Source: Ereboglobus sp. (GTDB lineage: Bacteria; Verrucomicrobiota; Verrucomicrobiia; Opitutales; Opitutaceae). From it: DNA of 64,000 nt. The notes beneath the pieces are model-generated. The model searched no databases. It was given only the letters and a program-made list of their open reading frames with translations, and was not told where the DNA came from. Below, piece after piece: positions 35,950 through 44,365 of the stretch (position 1 is the stretch's first letter; the number at the start of each line of letters is the position of its first letter). Made by a program: the position numbers and the translations under genes. Where the stretch lies: positions 31,214 through 95,213 of the forward strand of contig JARKRC010000051.1 of NCBI GenBank assembly GCA_029974595.1, written 5' to 3'.

Positions 35950-36335
35950 GGCGGGACGGAGAAGGGATTCACCACAAAGGCACGAAGGGCGCAAAGGACG
36001 GAAAAGACAGAGGACAGAGGTCAGAGAGCAGGAGTCGGAATGAAGGCGCTGGCTAACGACGGCAAAGCCGTTGCCCATTACAGCCCAAGGCTGGCGACGA
36101 AGGAGCCCGCCTTGGGTATCTCAATCAAATACACACAACCTCGAAGAGGTTGCCTAAATCCCATGATTTCAAGCCTAGGCAACCTCTTCGAGGCTGTGTC
36201 ATTTTTTAATCAAACACCCAAGGTAACGACGTTGTCATAACCTTGGGCTGTATGAGGAAACAGCTTTGCCGTTTTATATGATGTGGCGGAAGACGGAAGG
36301 AGGGAGAAGACAGAGGAGATCGACCCGTCCGGGTT
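35950..36335. repeat. Repeat block (families D and C, copy 2)
   Basis: 35965-36030 is family D AG-rich sequence. 36050-36285 contains family C pieces facing each other: GGCAAAGCCGTTGCCCATTA near 36060 and CCTTGGGCTGTATGAGGAAA near 36240. Between them is a separate long palindrome: CAACCTCGAAGAGGTTGCCTA near 36137 with TAGGCAACCTCTTCGAGG near 36175. No gene is seen in this gap. Confidence 0.78.
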
Positions 36336-36339
36336 ATAT

Positions 36340-36370
36340 TACCCGTATTGGCTCTGGCGTTTTGTTAGGC
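36340..36370 (-). other. Truncated attC-like site (5' arm only)
   Basis: The minus strand reads GCCTAACAAAACGCCAGAG then CCAATACGGG, starting at the stop codon of the next gene. GCCTAAC fits the attC core RYYYAAC, and GCCAGAGCCAA matches the site at 18633-18722. The 3' arm is replaced by repeat DNA. Confidence 0.4.
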
Positions 36371-36727
36371 ATTTTTCTTCCGCCGCGTAAGAATGTGCGC
36401 TACGCCGATGCTCAATAAATTGTGCACCGCAATTACGCCGTAGCATAAGGCAAATATGCCGATAAGATCGTCGTCACTGCGAAAAATCGAACCGGGAACG
36501 ATGGGGTAAGCGGCGGCAACGGGAATCCAGCCGAACTTCGCGCCACCGTCCACAACTGGAACAAACAGGGTCGCGAGAAAGACGACAGCGAGGATAATAA
36601 GATACCTCCGTCTCAAGAACTTCTTCTTCGCAATCAGGCAATGCAGTATTACAACGGCAGAAGCGAACAGAACCAAGACAAGCAGGCCGGCCAACGATAA
36701 CGTGAACTCGGGAGATGATGCGTTCAT
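36365..36727 (-). CDS. Small membrane protein of unknown function (cassette gene)
   Basis: A 120-residue protein from ATG 36725-36727 with three or four hydrophobic segments (TLSLAGLLVLVLFASAVVIL, YLIILAVVFLATLFVPVV, LIGIFALCYGVIAVHNLLSI) and a basic end RRKKNA. No family recognised. Its TAA stop is part of a GCCTAAC box, and an attC-like site precedes it, so it fits an integron gene cassette. Confidence 0.6.
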   Translation of the reverse strand: MNASSPEFTLSLAGLLVLVLFASAVVILHCLIAKKKFLRRRYLIILAVVFLATLFVPVVDGGAKFGWIPVAAAYPIVPGSIFRSDDDLIGIFALCYGVIAVHNLLSIGVAHILTRRKKNA

Positions 36728-36740
36728 TGCAGGTTTCTTT

Positions 36741-36828
36741 ACACAACGTTTAATATGAGTCGCGCGGAGGCGGAGACAACAACGGTTAAATTGCCGGACA
36801 AGCATCCATACGCGTTGGCACGTTCGTG
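36741..36828 (-). other. attC-like recombination site
   Basis: An 88-base imperfect palindrome between two minus-strand membrane genes. Ends CACGAAC and GTTGTGT, inner GTGCCAACGCG and CGCGCGACTC. GCCAACGCG, TTGTCCGGCAATTTAACCG and CTCATATTAAACGTT match the site at 18633-18722, 18 kb away, nearly in register. Confidence 0.55.
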
Positions 36829-36834
36829 CTCTTT

Positions 36835-37260
36835 CTAAGACCTCACAAAAGCCAACATGGCACCAATCAGAAAAGCCATGCCGAAAAGCATATGAAAGAT
36901 AATCCATATGAAAAACTCCCATTTGCTATTCTTTCTCTCATAAACAGCAAATCCTTTGAAGCCCTCCCAGTTTCTTCCAAGAACAGCATTGTCACGAATG
37001 GAAAGTCCTACATTAACAAAAGCCGTTATCGCTACAGAGATAAAAACCATGGGATAAATGCTGACGCTTACGCAATCACTCGAAATTAACGCAACTGCTA
37101 TTCCTATGGGGACAAGTTCCAAAACGAAAAATCGTATGAGCAGCGTGTCCTTCATCTTTCTTAGCCGAACAATGTCATTGGGTAGGATTATTGGGAGCTT
37201 CGGTCTTGAGTCGTGGTCTTTCAAGGTTTCGGGTTTGGCGTTTCTCATAAGTTTCTGCAT
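36835..37260 (-). CDS. Small membrane protein of unknown function (cassette gene)
   Basis: A 141-residue protein from ATG 37258-37260 (MQKLMRNAKPETLKDHDSR). Hydrophobic segments lie near residues 37-57, 63-85 and 118-138 (LIRFFVLELVPIGIAVALIS, YPMVFISVAITAFVNVGLSI, IIFHMLFGMAFLIGAMLAF). No family recognised. A longer frame to GTG 37404 exists but lacks a start signal. It is followed by an attC-like site. Confidence 0.55.
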   Translation of the reverse strand: MQKLMRNAKPETLKDHDSRPKLPIILPNDIVRLRKMKDTLLIRFFVLELVPIGIAVALISSDCVSVSIYPMVFISVAITAFVNVGLSIRDNAVLGRNWEGFKGFAVYERKNSKWEFFIWIIFHMLFGMAFLIGAMLAFVRS

Positions 37261-37428
37261 TTTGGCGGGTAACTTAAGAAGTCCAGATGTTTCGACCGGG
37301 AAATGCCATAACTGTGCATAAGGACGGATAAAACTGAAACCGGAGGAGCCACCGAAACAGCCGGAGACTTCCAAACGAAAAACGGGGCAGTTTTTTAGGC
37401 TCACGCGGAGGCGCAGAGACGTGGGGAA

Positions 37429-38595
37429 TCACGAACGGTTTTCTGCGTCTCTGCGTGAAAATAAACCGGCTACGTCGTGCCCGGCTTGCAGCAATGCGGC
37501 GTAGATGCGCGCGTGTTGCGCGGCGGAGGCTTCGGCGGAAAAGCGGGCGGCGAGGGTGCGGTCGATTTGCGCTTCGGCGAGCGCGCCGGGTGATGAGAGC
37601 CGCGCGAGCACGTGGGCGAGGTCGGAGGCGTCGCTATTGCGGAAGCGCCAGCCGTTTTGCGGCGGGGTGGTCGCGGGGATCAGGTCGAGCGCCGCGCCGG
37701 TATTGGCTGAAACCGACGGCACGCCGGCGGCGAGCGCTTCGATGCGCGCGAGGGAAAACGGTTCGTGATCGGAGGGCACGAGCAGCACGTCGGATTCGGC
37801 CAGCAGCGGCGCGGAGGAAGGTTGCTGGCCGAGCCAGCGCACCTGGTTTTCGAGCCCGAGCGCGCGGACGCGGGCGCGAAGCGCGGCGGCGTAGCGTTCG
37901 GATTTTGCCGTGCCGCCGGTGCCGCCGATGTGTGTGAAACGCCAGCGCGCGCGGATGTCCGGCGGGAGTTGCGCGAGCGCGTCGATGACGAGATGCCAGC
38001 CTTTCCAGCGCACGAGCGCGCCGATGCCGGCGGCTCGGATTTCGAGCGAAGGCGCGCGTTTTTTTTGCGGAGAGGGCGGTCGCAGTTCCGGAGAAAGGCA
38101 CGGCGGTAGGCATGCGTCCCATGCCTGCGTGGGGAGGCCGTAATACCGCGACATTTCGGGAGTGAGAAAAAAGAGGCGTTTGCCCGGCGCGAGCGTGCGC
38201 GCGGCGAGGCGGTAAAACCAGCGGTGGCGTCCGTAGCAATGCACGGTGGCGACGGCGCGCTGCTCGCCCCAGCGCGCGAGTTGCAGGGCGGCGAGCAGGC
38301 CGGCGCGGGAGCATCCGTGGAAAATGCGGCGCGGATCGGCGCGGAGCCATTCGCGGGCGGCGCGGGCGACGGCGCGCGCGCGGAGGAGCGTGCGCGGGGA
38401 AATGGTTTCGCCCGCGATGGCGGGAAACGTGACGACGGGCGGCGCGTGCAGGGCGAGGCGCGCGCCGGGGTTCATGCCGAGCAGCATGTCGAAATGCGGC
38501 GTGGCGGCGGTCGAGAGCGCACGGAGAAAGGAGCAGATGCCGCCGAGGTCGTCGTCGTAGCCGAGGTAAAAGAGGACTTGGGGCCGCTGCGTCAT
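37429..38595 (-). CDS. GT4-like glycosyltransferase
   Basis: A 388-residue GT-B enzyme: N-terminal FYLGYDDDLGGICSFLRAL, a middle VATVHCYGRHRWFYRLAART, C-terminal domain IGALVRWKGWHLVIDALAQL and the donor-binding loop VLLVPSDHEPFSLARIEALA. Its ATG overlaps the tgt stop as ATGA, so it is translated with tgt, an unusual pairing with no known link. The acceptor is unknown. Confidence 0.82.
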   Translation of the reverse strand: MTQRPQVLFYLGYDDDLGGICSFLRALSTAATPHFDMLLGMNPGARLALHAPPVVTFPAIAGETISPRTLLRARAVARAAREWLRADPRRIFHGCSRAGLLAALQLARWGEQRAVATVHCYGRHRWFYRLAARTLAPGKRLFFLTPEMSRYYGLPTQAWDACLPPCLSPELRPPSPQKKRAPSLEIRAAGIGALVRWKGWHLVIDALAQLPPDIRARWRFTHIGGTGGTAKSERYAAALRARVRALGLENQVRWLGQQPSSAPLLAESDVLLVPSDHEPFSLARIEALAAGVPSVSANTGAALDLIPATTPPQNGWRFRNSDASDLAHVLARLSSPGALAEAQIDRTLAARFSAEASAAQHARIYAALLQAGHDVAGLFSRRDAENRS

Positions 38596-39749
38596 GCGCC
38601 TTGTTTCAGGCGTTCGGCGGCGCCGGTCTCGTAGCGCGCGATCCATGCGCGGTGCCACGTGGCGTAGTCGCCCGCCTCGATGCGCGCGCGGGCCTGCGCC
38701 ATGAGGTCGAGGAAGAAATGCAAGTTGTGCATCGAGACGAGCGTGCCGCCGAGCATTTCGTTCGAGACGGCGAGGTGGCGGAGGTAGGCGCGGGAAAAGT
38801 TGGACGTGTAGTTTTTGACCTCGTCGCAAATCGGGCGCGGGTCGGTCCGGTATTTTTCGTTGCGCAAATTGATCGGGCCGTCGGGCGTGAAGGCGAGGCC
38901 GTTGCGCGCGACGCGGGTGGGCATCACGCAGTCGAACATGTCCACGCCCATCGCGATCATTTTCAGCATTTGCGGCGGCGTGCCGAGGCCCATCGTGTAA
39001 CGCGGCTTGTGCGCGGGGAGGTAGCGGACGGACGCGGAAACCTGCTGGAGCATTTCGGGCTCGGGCTCGCCCACGCTCACGCCGCCGATGGCGTAGCCGG
39101 GGAAGTCTAGCGAGGCGAGCGCCTCGGCTGCCTCGCGGCGGATGTCGTCGTAGGTGGAGCCTTGCGCGATGGCGAAGACGTGGTGGCCGGCGGCAAGGAA
39201 GCCGTTGTCGGTGGCGATTTGTTTGCACTGTTTCGCCCACTCGAAAGTGCGCGCGACCGAGTGCGCGCAGATGTCACGCTCGCAGGGGAAGGGCGGGCAC
39301 TCGTCGAGCACCATCGCGATGTCGCTGCCGAGGTTTTGCTGGATGGTCATGACCTCGCGCGGGCCGAGAAACAGTTTCGCGCCGTCGAGGTGCGACTGGA
39401 ACGCGACGCCGTCGGGCCGGATGTCGCGGAGCTTGGCGAGGGAGAAAACCTGGAAGCCGCCGCTGTCGGTGAGGATCGGGCCGTCCCAGCCCATGAAGCC
39501 GTGCAGGCCGCCGAGGTCGCGGATGAGTTCGCTGGTGGGGCGGATGTTGAGGTGGTAGGTATTGCCGAGGATGATTTGCGCGCCGATCTCGCGGAGTTGC
39601 GCGGGGGAGACGGCCTTGACGGTGCCCTGCGTGCCGACGGGCATGAAGATGGGCGTCTGCACGACGCCGTGGCGCGTGGTCAGGCGCGCGCGCCGGGCGG
39701 CGGTGCCGGTGTCGGTTTTGAGAAGTTCGAAATGAGGGACGGCTGGCAT
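38592..39749 (-). CDS. tgt: Queuine tRNA-ribosyltransferase, zinc-site cysteines missing
   Basis: Exchanges guanine 34 in GUN-anticodon tRNAs for preQ1. The 385-residue TIM-barrel protein has the general-base region ILTDSGGFQVFSL (D95) and the nucleophile D273 in MFDCVMPTR. The C-terminal zinc-binding segment, normally C-x-C-x2-C just before SRAY, reads CDEVKNYTSNFSRAY: the three cysteine positions are E, K and T; only an earlier C308 and the usual histidine (H341 in MHN) remain. The barrel is otherwise intact. It overlaps the GT4 gene by four bases (ATGA). The start is ATG 39747-39749. Confidence 0.93.
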   Translation of the reverse strand: MPAVPHFELLKTDTGTAARRARLTTRHGVVQTPIFMPVGTQGTVKAVSPAQLREIGAQIILGNTYHLNIRPTSELIRDLGGLHGFMGWDGPILTDSGGFQVFSLAKLRDIRPDGVAFQSHLDGAKLFLGPREVMTIQQNLGSDIAMVLDECPPFPCERDICAHSVARTFEWAKQCKQIATDNGFLAAGHHVFAIAQGSTYDDIRREAAEALASLDFPGYAIGGVSVGEPEPEMLQQVSASVRYLPAHKPRYTMGLGTPPQMLKMIAMGVDMFDCVMPTRVARNGLAFTPDGPINLRNEKYRTDPRPICDEVKNYTSNFSRAYLRHLAVSNEMLGGTLVSMHNLHFFLDLMAQARARIEAGDYATWHRAWIARYETGAAERLKQGA

Positions 39750-39765
39750 GACGCCAATGGGAGGA

Positions 39766-40233
39766 CTACTTTCGCGCGATGTCGAGGCCGTCGGGATTCC
39801 AGCCGGACATTTGCACGTCGAAATGATGTTTCACGGAGGGGCACCAATACGACACCGCCCACTCGGCGGGCTCGGTGGTGAGCGACGGGATGCGGACGCC
39901 GCGCAACTCGAAGTAGCCCCACGGGTTGTTTTCGTCGTAGTCGGACTTCGCCCATTTTTTGATCGGGGGGAAAAGGATTGCGCCGATTGCGTCCTGGATT
40001 TCAGGCCAGCGCGCGGCGAGTTCATTGAAAAAAACGCGTTGTGTCTCGCCGGGGCCGGCGGCGTCGGCCTCCACCACGATTTCGATTTCGCGGTCGAGCG
40101 GCCCGAACCGCGCCGCGCCCGACCACAGCCCGGCGGCGGGAAAATAAACAAGCGGCCCGAAAACCGGATCCGTGAGCGAGGGGAGGGGTTCTTTTTGTTT
40201 GGGACGAAAGAGTCTGGTTATGAAGTCGAGCAT
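39766..40233 (-). CDS. Conserved-looking protein of unknown function
   Basis: A 155-residue soluble protein (MLDFITRLFRPKQKEPLPSL) with a mixed alpha/beta pattern and Trp/Tyr-rich C-terminal half (NNPWGYFELRGVRIPSLTTE, EWAVSYWCPSVKHHFDVQMS). No signal peptide, no family recognised. It ends 17 bases upstream of the tgt start on the same strand, so it probably heads the tgt-GT4 transcript. The start is ATG 40231-40233. Confidence 0.65.
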   Translation of the reverse strand: MLDFITRLFRPKQKEPLPSLTDPVFGPLVYFPAAGLWSGAARFGPLDREIEIVVEADAAGPGETQRVFFNELAARWPEIQDAIGAILFPPIKKWAKSDYDENNPWGYFELRGVRIPSLTTEPAEWAVSYWCPSVKHHFDVQMSGWNPDGLDIARK

Positions 40234-40312
40234 GGCGGGCGGATGGGTGTGCGGGCGGAGGAAAAACCGGTTACAACAAAGCCGCTTCGGAGAGGAAGCG
40301 GCTGGTGGAAAA

Positions 40313-40388
40313 TGGTGGACCCTAATGGACTCGAACCATCGACCTTTTCCATGTCAAGGAAACGCTCTAACCAACTGAGCTAAGGGTC
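40313..40388 (-). tRNA. tRNA-Val (GAC)
   Basis: The minus strand reads acceptor GGACCCT pairing with AGGGTCC, anticodon stem TTTCC/GGAAA with loop TTGACAT (anticodon GAC), T-arm ATGGTTCGAGTCCAT, discriminator A and encoded CCA. 76 bases. Confidence 0.95.
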
Positions 40389-40452
40389 CGTAATTTGGAA
40401 GGGCGGAAAGTAAGGACGCTCCCCCGCCCGATGCGCAAGGAAAAACTTCTGC

Positions 40453-41733
40453 TTGGACAGCGCCGCCGTGTTTCCCACACTGCAGGCCTTGCACAAATCC
40501 CGTCTCAAAATCGCCTATCTTTTCACCACGTTTCCGAAAAACACGGAGACTTTTCTCCAGCGTGAAATCATTGCGATGAACCGGCTTGGCGCCGACCTGC
40601 GCATTTATTCGCTCTGGGGCGGCGGCGGGACGTTTTGCGGGCTGCCGGTTCGCACTTTCAACAAGTGGCGGCTGCTCGAACTTTTCTGGATCATCCCTTG
40701 GGTTGCCGTCACGCGCTGGGATGTGTTCGGCATTTTGCTGCGGGGACTTTTCACACGGCGCGCGCCGTCGTGGATGAATTTCTGGGAAAACATGCTCGGC
40801 GCGGGATTCGCGGGGGTGTTTCACGGCGAGTTCCGGAAAAATCCGCCGGATATCATTCACGCCGCATGGAGCGGCGCGCCCGCGACCGCCGCGTGGTGCC
40901 TCTCGCGCCTGACAAAAATCCCATACTCCGCCGCCGCCCACGCCTACGACATCTACGAACACGGCGGCGACTGGTGGCTGTTTGAAAAGCTCGCCGGAGC
41001 ACGTTTCATCCACACCTCGACCGATATGGGCAAAAGCACCCTTGCCGGCCGCGGCGTGCCCGCCGGCGCGATCCATGTCATCCGCCGCGGGCTCGATGCG
41101 TTCCCCGTCATGAATCCGCTGCGTCCCAGCCGCTCCCCGATCCGCATCGTGTGCGTGGGCCGGCTCGTCGAGAAAAAAGGCTTCGGGCATCAAATGGAGA
41201 TTTACGCCGCGCTGAAGGATGCCGGCCTTGCGTTCGAGGCGCGCATCATCGGCGACGGTCCGCTGAGAAAAACGCTTGAGCAAACCGCCGTCGAAAAACG
41301 CATCGCCGGGTGCGTCACCTTCATGGGTCACCTTGCGCTCACCCACGTGTGGGAGCAGCTCCAATGGGCCGACGTGCTGATACACACCGGCGTCGTTGCG
41401 CGCAGCGGTGACCGCGACGGGCTGCCGAACGTCATTCCCGAGGCCATGTCCGCCGGCGTGCTCGTGATCACATCGCCCGCCGCTGCGACGACCGAGGCGA
41501 TCCGCCACGGCGAGACGGGCCTTGTCGCCGCTGTCACGGACATTCCCGCGTGGGTCGCCGCCGTGCGCCGCCTCGCGACCGACGACGCGTTCGCCGAGTG
41601 CCTCCGCGCCGAGGCGCGCCGCTGGACCGGGGAAAATTTTGACGCGCACAAAAACGCCGCCCAGCTTTACGCGTGCTTTGAGCTAGCCGCGCGGCAAACA
41701 CCCGCCAATAGTGGACCCACTTCCAATCCCTGA
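40453..41733 (+). CDS. GT4 glycosyltransferase (colanic-acid WcaL-like)
   Basis: A 426-residue GT-B enzyme: LKIAYLFTTFPKNTETFLQREI at the N-terminus is typical of WcaL/AmsK-like transferases; the second domain opens IRIVCVGRLVEKKGFGHQME and has SGDRDGLPNVIPEAMSAGVL at the donor site. No ATG is near; TTG 40453 has an AAGGA sequence about 11 bases upstream, GTG 40468 is the alternative. The next glycosyltransferase follows after six bases, so they are co-transcribed. Confidence 0.85.
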   Translation: MDSAAVFPTLQALHKSRLKIAYLFTTFPKNTETFLQREIIAMNRLGADLRIYSLWGGGGTFCGLPVRTFNKWRLLELFWIIPWVAVTRWDVFGILLRGLFTRRAPSWMNFWENMLGAGFAGVFHGEFRKNPPDIIHAAWSGAPATAAWCLSRLTKIPYSAAAHAYDIYEHGGDWWLFEKLAGARFIHTSTDMGKSTLAGRGVPAGAIHVIRRGLDAFPVMNPLRPSRSPIRIVCVGRLVEKKGFGHQMEIYAALKDAGLAFEARIIGDGPLRKTLEQTAVEKRIAGCVTFMGHLALTHVWEQLQWADVLIHTGVVARSGDRDGLPNVIPEAMSAGVLVITSPAAATTEAIRHGETGLVAAVTDIPAWVAAVRRLATDDAFAECLRAEARRWTGENFDAHKNAAQLYACFELAARQTPANSGPTSNP

Positions 41734-41739
41734 AACAAC

Positions 41740-42798
41740 ATGATCTACTTCGACGTCACCAAAACCGGCCCTGCGAAATATCGTTCCGGACTCACCCGCG
41801 TGAGCCACCGCCTGCTCGACGAACTCGCCTCGCAACGCGTCACCCCTGTCGCATGGAAGAAAGGCGGCTGGCGTCATGCGGGCACCGGACGTGAGATAGC
41901 CTTCTCCAAAGGGCGAAACGACTGGCTGCTCACCGTCGAGCTTTTCAGCGAGAAAGAGCGCGAAGGCTTTCATAAATTCGTCGAGGCGCGCCCTTGCAAG
42001 CTCGCCGCCGTCTTTCATGACGCCATTCCCCTGAAGTTTCCCGAGATCACACGCGAAAAAAGCGTGCTTCGCGCGGCCGACTACATGAAGACGCTTTCGC
42101 AGTTTGACCGCGTCCTCGCCGTGTCCAACCACAGCGCGAACGACCTTTGGGATTTCTGGAAATGGCAGGGCGTGGCTCCGCGCGCCACGATCGAACACAT
42201 CACGCTCGGCGCGAATTTTCAAAAATACACCCAGCGCGCGAGCGCGGCCAACACGCCCGCCTCCGCGAAACCCGCGTTCCTGTGCGTGGGCATTATCGAG
42301 CCGCGCAAAAACCAGAGCTTCCTGCTCGATGTGTGCGAAAGCCTCTGGAACGAGGGCCTGCAGTTCGAAATGCACTTCGTCGGCCGCGTGAACGAGGAGC
42401 ACGGCGCCCCGATCAAAAACCGCATCAAGGAACTGCGCAAAAAACACCGCGGCCTCCACCTTCACGAAAGCGCCAACGACGACGAGATGCTCGCGCTCTA
42501 CACCAAATGCCGCGCCGCGCTCTTTCCGACGATTGCCGAGGGCTGCGGCCTCCCGCCCCTCGAAGCGCTCTGGATGGGCCTGCCCTGCGCGTGCAGCGAC
42601 CTGCCCGTCCTGCGCGAATACACCAACAAAGGCGGTTGCGTGACCGCGCCGGTGAATCATCTGGCCGCGTGGCAGGCCGTACTGCGCCGCCTCCTGACCG
42701 ACGCCACCGAACTCGCCCGCCTCCGCTCCGAAGTCCTCGCGCGTCCGCTCCCGACGTGGGCCGACGCCGCCGCGCAAGTCCGGAAGAGCCTGGTATAA
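41740..42798 (+). CDS. GT4 glycosyltransferase
   Basis: A 352-residue GT-B enzyme with FDVTKTGPAKYRSGLTRVSH at the N-terminus, AVFHDAIPLKFPE (acceptor-side motif of mannosyltransferase-like enzymes), LCVGIIEPRKNQSFLLDVCE and FPTIAEGCGLPPLEALWMGL at the donor site. It works with the preceding GT4 gene in polysaccharide synthesis; the linkage is not readable. The start is ATG 41740. Confidence 0.88.
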   Translation: MIYFDVTKTGPAKYRSGLTRVSHRLLDELASQRVTPVAWKKGGWRHAGTGREIAFSKGRNDWLLTVELFSEKEREGFHKFVEARPCKLAAVFHDAIPLKFPEITREKSVLRAADYMKTLSQFDRVLAVSNHSANDLWDFWKWQGVAPRATIEHITLGANFQKYTQRASAANTPASAKPAFLCVGIIEPRKNQSFLLDVCESLWNEGLQFEMHFVGRVNEEHGAPIKNRIKELRKKHRGLHLHESANDDEMLALYTKCRAALFPTIAEGCGLPPLEALWMGLPCACSDLPVLREYTNKGGCVTAPVNHLAAWQAVLRRLLTDATELARLRSEVLARPLPTWADAAAQVRKSLV

Positions 42799-42856
42799 AT
42801 TCGAGCATGGGGATTTTTCCTCTCTCCATGACACTCTCTTTCCTTTTCCAACTTCA

Positions 42857-44299
42857 ATGAACACGCCGACCGCCGCCTCCGACACGATCCCGAACGTCCT
42901 TGCCGAACGCTACGCCTCGCCCGCCCTCAAAGCCATCTGGTCTCCCGCCGGACGCATCGCGATCGAACGCGATTTCTGGATCGCCGTCATGAAGGCGCAA
43001 CGCGACCTCGGCGTTGCCATCCCCGCCAAGGCCATCGCCGATTACGAACGCGTCAAAAACAACATCGACCTCGCCTCCATCGCCGACCGCGAGCGCGTCA
43101 CGCTCCACGATGTGAAGGCGCGCATCGAGGAGTTCTCCGCGCTCGCCGGCCACGAATACATCCACCTCGGTCTCACGAGCCGCGACCTCACTGAAAACGT
43201 CGAGCAACTCCAGATCCAGCGTTCGCTCGGCATCGTGCGCATGAAAACCGCCGCCGCGCTTCTGGCCCTCGCGAAACAGGCCCGCGCGCACCGCTCGTTC
43301 ATGATCACGGGCCGCACGCACAATGTCCCCGCGCAACCCACCACGCTCGGCAAACGCCTTGCGATGTTCGGGCAGGAGCTGCTCGCCGCCTTCACGCGCC
43401 TCGAAGAACTCGCCGCCCGTTATCCCGTGCGCGGACTCAAGGGCGCCGTCGGCACGCAACTCGACCAGCTCACCCTCCTCGGCGGCGATGCGAAAAAAGT
43501 CGCCCGCCTCGAAGCCCGCGTTGTCAAACACCTCGGCTTCAAAACCGCGCTCAATGCCGTCGGCCAAGTCTATCCGCGTTCGCTCGATTTTGAAGTCGTC
43601 ACCGCGCTTCATCAAATCGCCGCCGCCGCCGCCAGTTTTGCGACGACGCTCCGCCTCATGGCGGGGCAGGGGCTGCTCACCGAGGGTTTTCAAAAGGGCC
43701 AGGTCGGCTCCTCCGCCATGCCGCACAAGGTCAACGCCCGCAATTGCGAACGCGTCTGCGGTTTCGCCACGATCATTTCCGGTTACGTCACGATGACCGG
43801 CGCGCTCGCCGGCCACCAATGGAACGAGGGCGATGTTTCCTGCTCCGTCGTGCGCCGCGTCGCGATTCCCGACGCGTTTTACGCGATCGACGGACTTCTG
43901 GAAACGTATCTCACCATTCTTCGCCAGATGGATGTTTTCCCCGCCGCCATCGCCGCCGAGAACACGCGCAATCTCCCCTTCCTCGCCACCACCACCATCC
44001 TCATGGAGGCCGTGAAAGCCGGCGCCGGACGCGAAACGGCGCACGAAGCCATCAAGGAACACGCCCTTGCCGCCGCGACCGCGATGCGCTCCGGCGGAGG
44101 CGATCCCGACCTCGTTGGCCGGCTCGCGGGTGACGACCGTCTCAAACTCACGCGCGCCAAGCTCGAAGCCATCCTGCGCGAAGGCTCACGCTTCGTTGGC
44201 GCCGCCGCCCAGCAAGCCGACATCTTTGCCGCCGAGGCCAGGCGGGTTGCCGCCAGGGTCAAGGGCGCCTCCGCCTACCAGCCGGGGAAGCTGTTGTAA
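42857..44299 (+). CDS. purB: Adenylosuccinate lyase
   Basis: Cleaves SAICAR and adenylosuccinate, two fumarate-releasing steps of purine synthesis. The 480-residue protein belongs to the fumarase/aspartase superfamily: GLTSRDLTENVEQLQ, GRTHNVPAQPTTLGKRLAMF and the signature GSSAMPHKVNARNCE (about 284-298) with the mobile catalytic serine loop. The start is ATG 42857, preceded by a C/T-rich leader without a Shine-Dalgarno sequence. It follows the GT4 pair at 58 bases but probably has its own transcript. Confidence 0.95.
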   Translation: MNTPTAASDTIPNVLAERYASPALKAIWSPAGRIAIERDFWIAVMKAQRDLGVAIPAKAIADYERVKNNIDLASIADRERVTLHDVKARIEEFSALAGHEYIHLGLTSRDLTENVEQLQIQRSLGIVRMKTAAALLALAKQARAHRSFMITGRTHNVPAQPTTLGKRLAMFGQELLAAFTRLEELAARYPVRGLKGAVGTQLDQLTLLGGDAKKVARLEARVVKHLGFKTALNAVGQVYPRSLDFEVVTALHQIAAAAASFATTLRLMAGQGLLTEGFQKGQVGSSAMPHKVNARNCERVCGFATIISGYVTMTGALAGHQWNEGDVSCSVVRRVAIPDAFYAIDGLLETYLTILRQMDVFPAAIAAENTRNLPFLATTTILMEAVKAGAGRETAHEAIKEHALAAATAMRSGGGDPDLVGRLAGDDRLKLTRAKLEAILREGSRFVGAAAQQADIFAAEARRVAARVKGASAYQPGKLL

Positions 44300-44365
44300 G
44301 CGCATTTCCGTCGGCCTTGACGCAACCTCGCTGCCGCGCTTTCGTCTTAACAAGTTCGAACGCCC

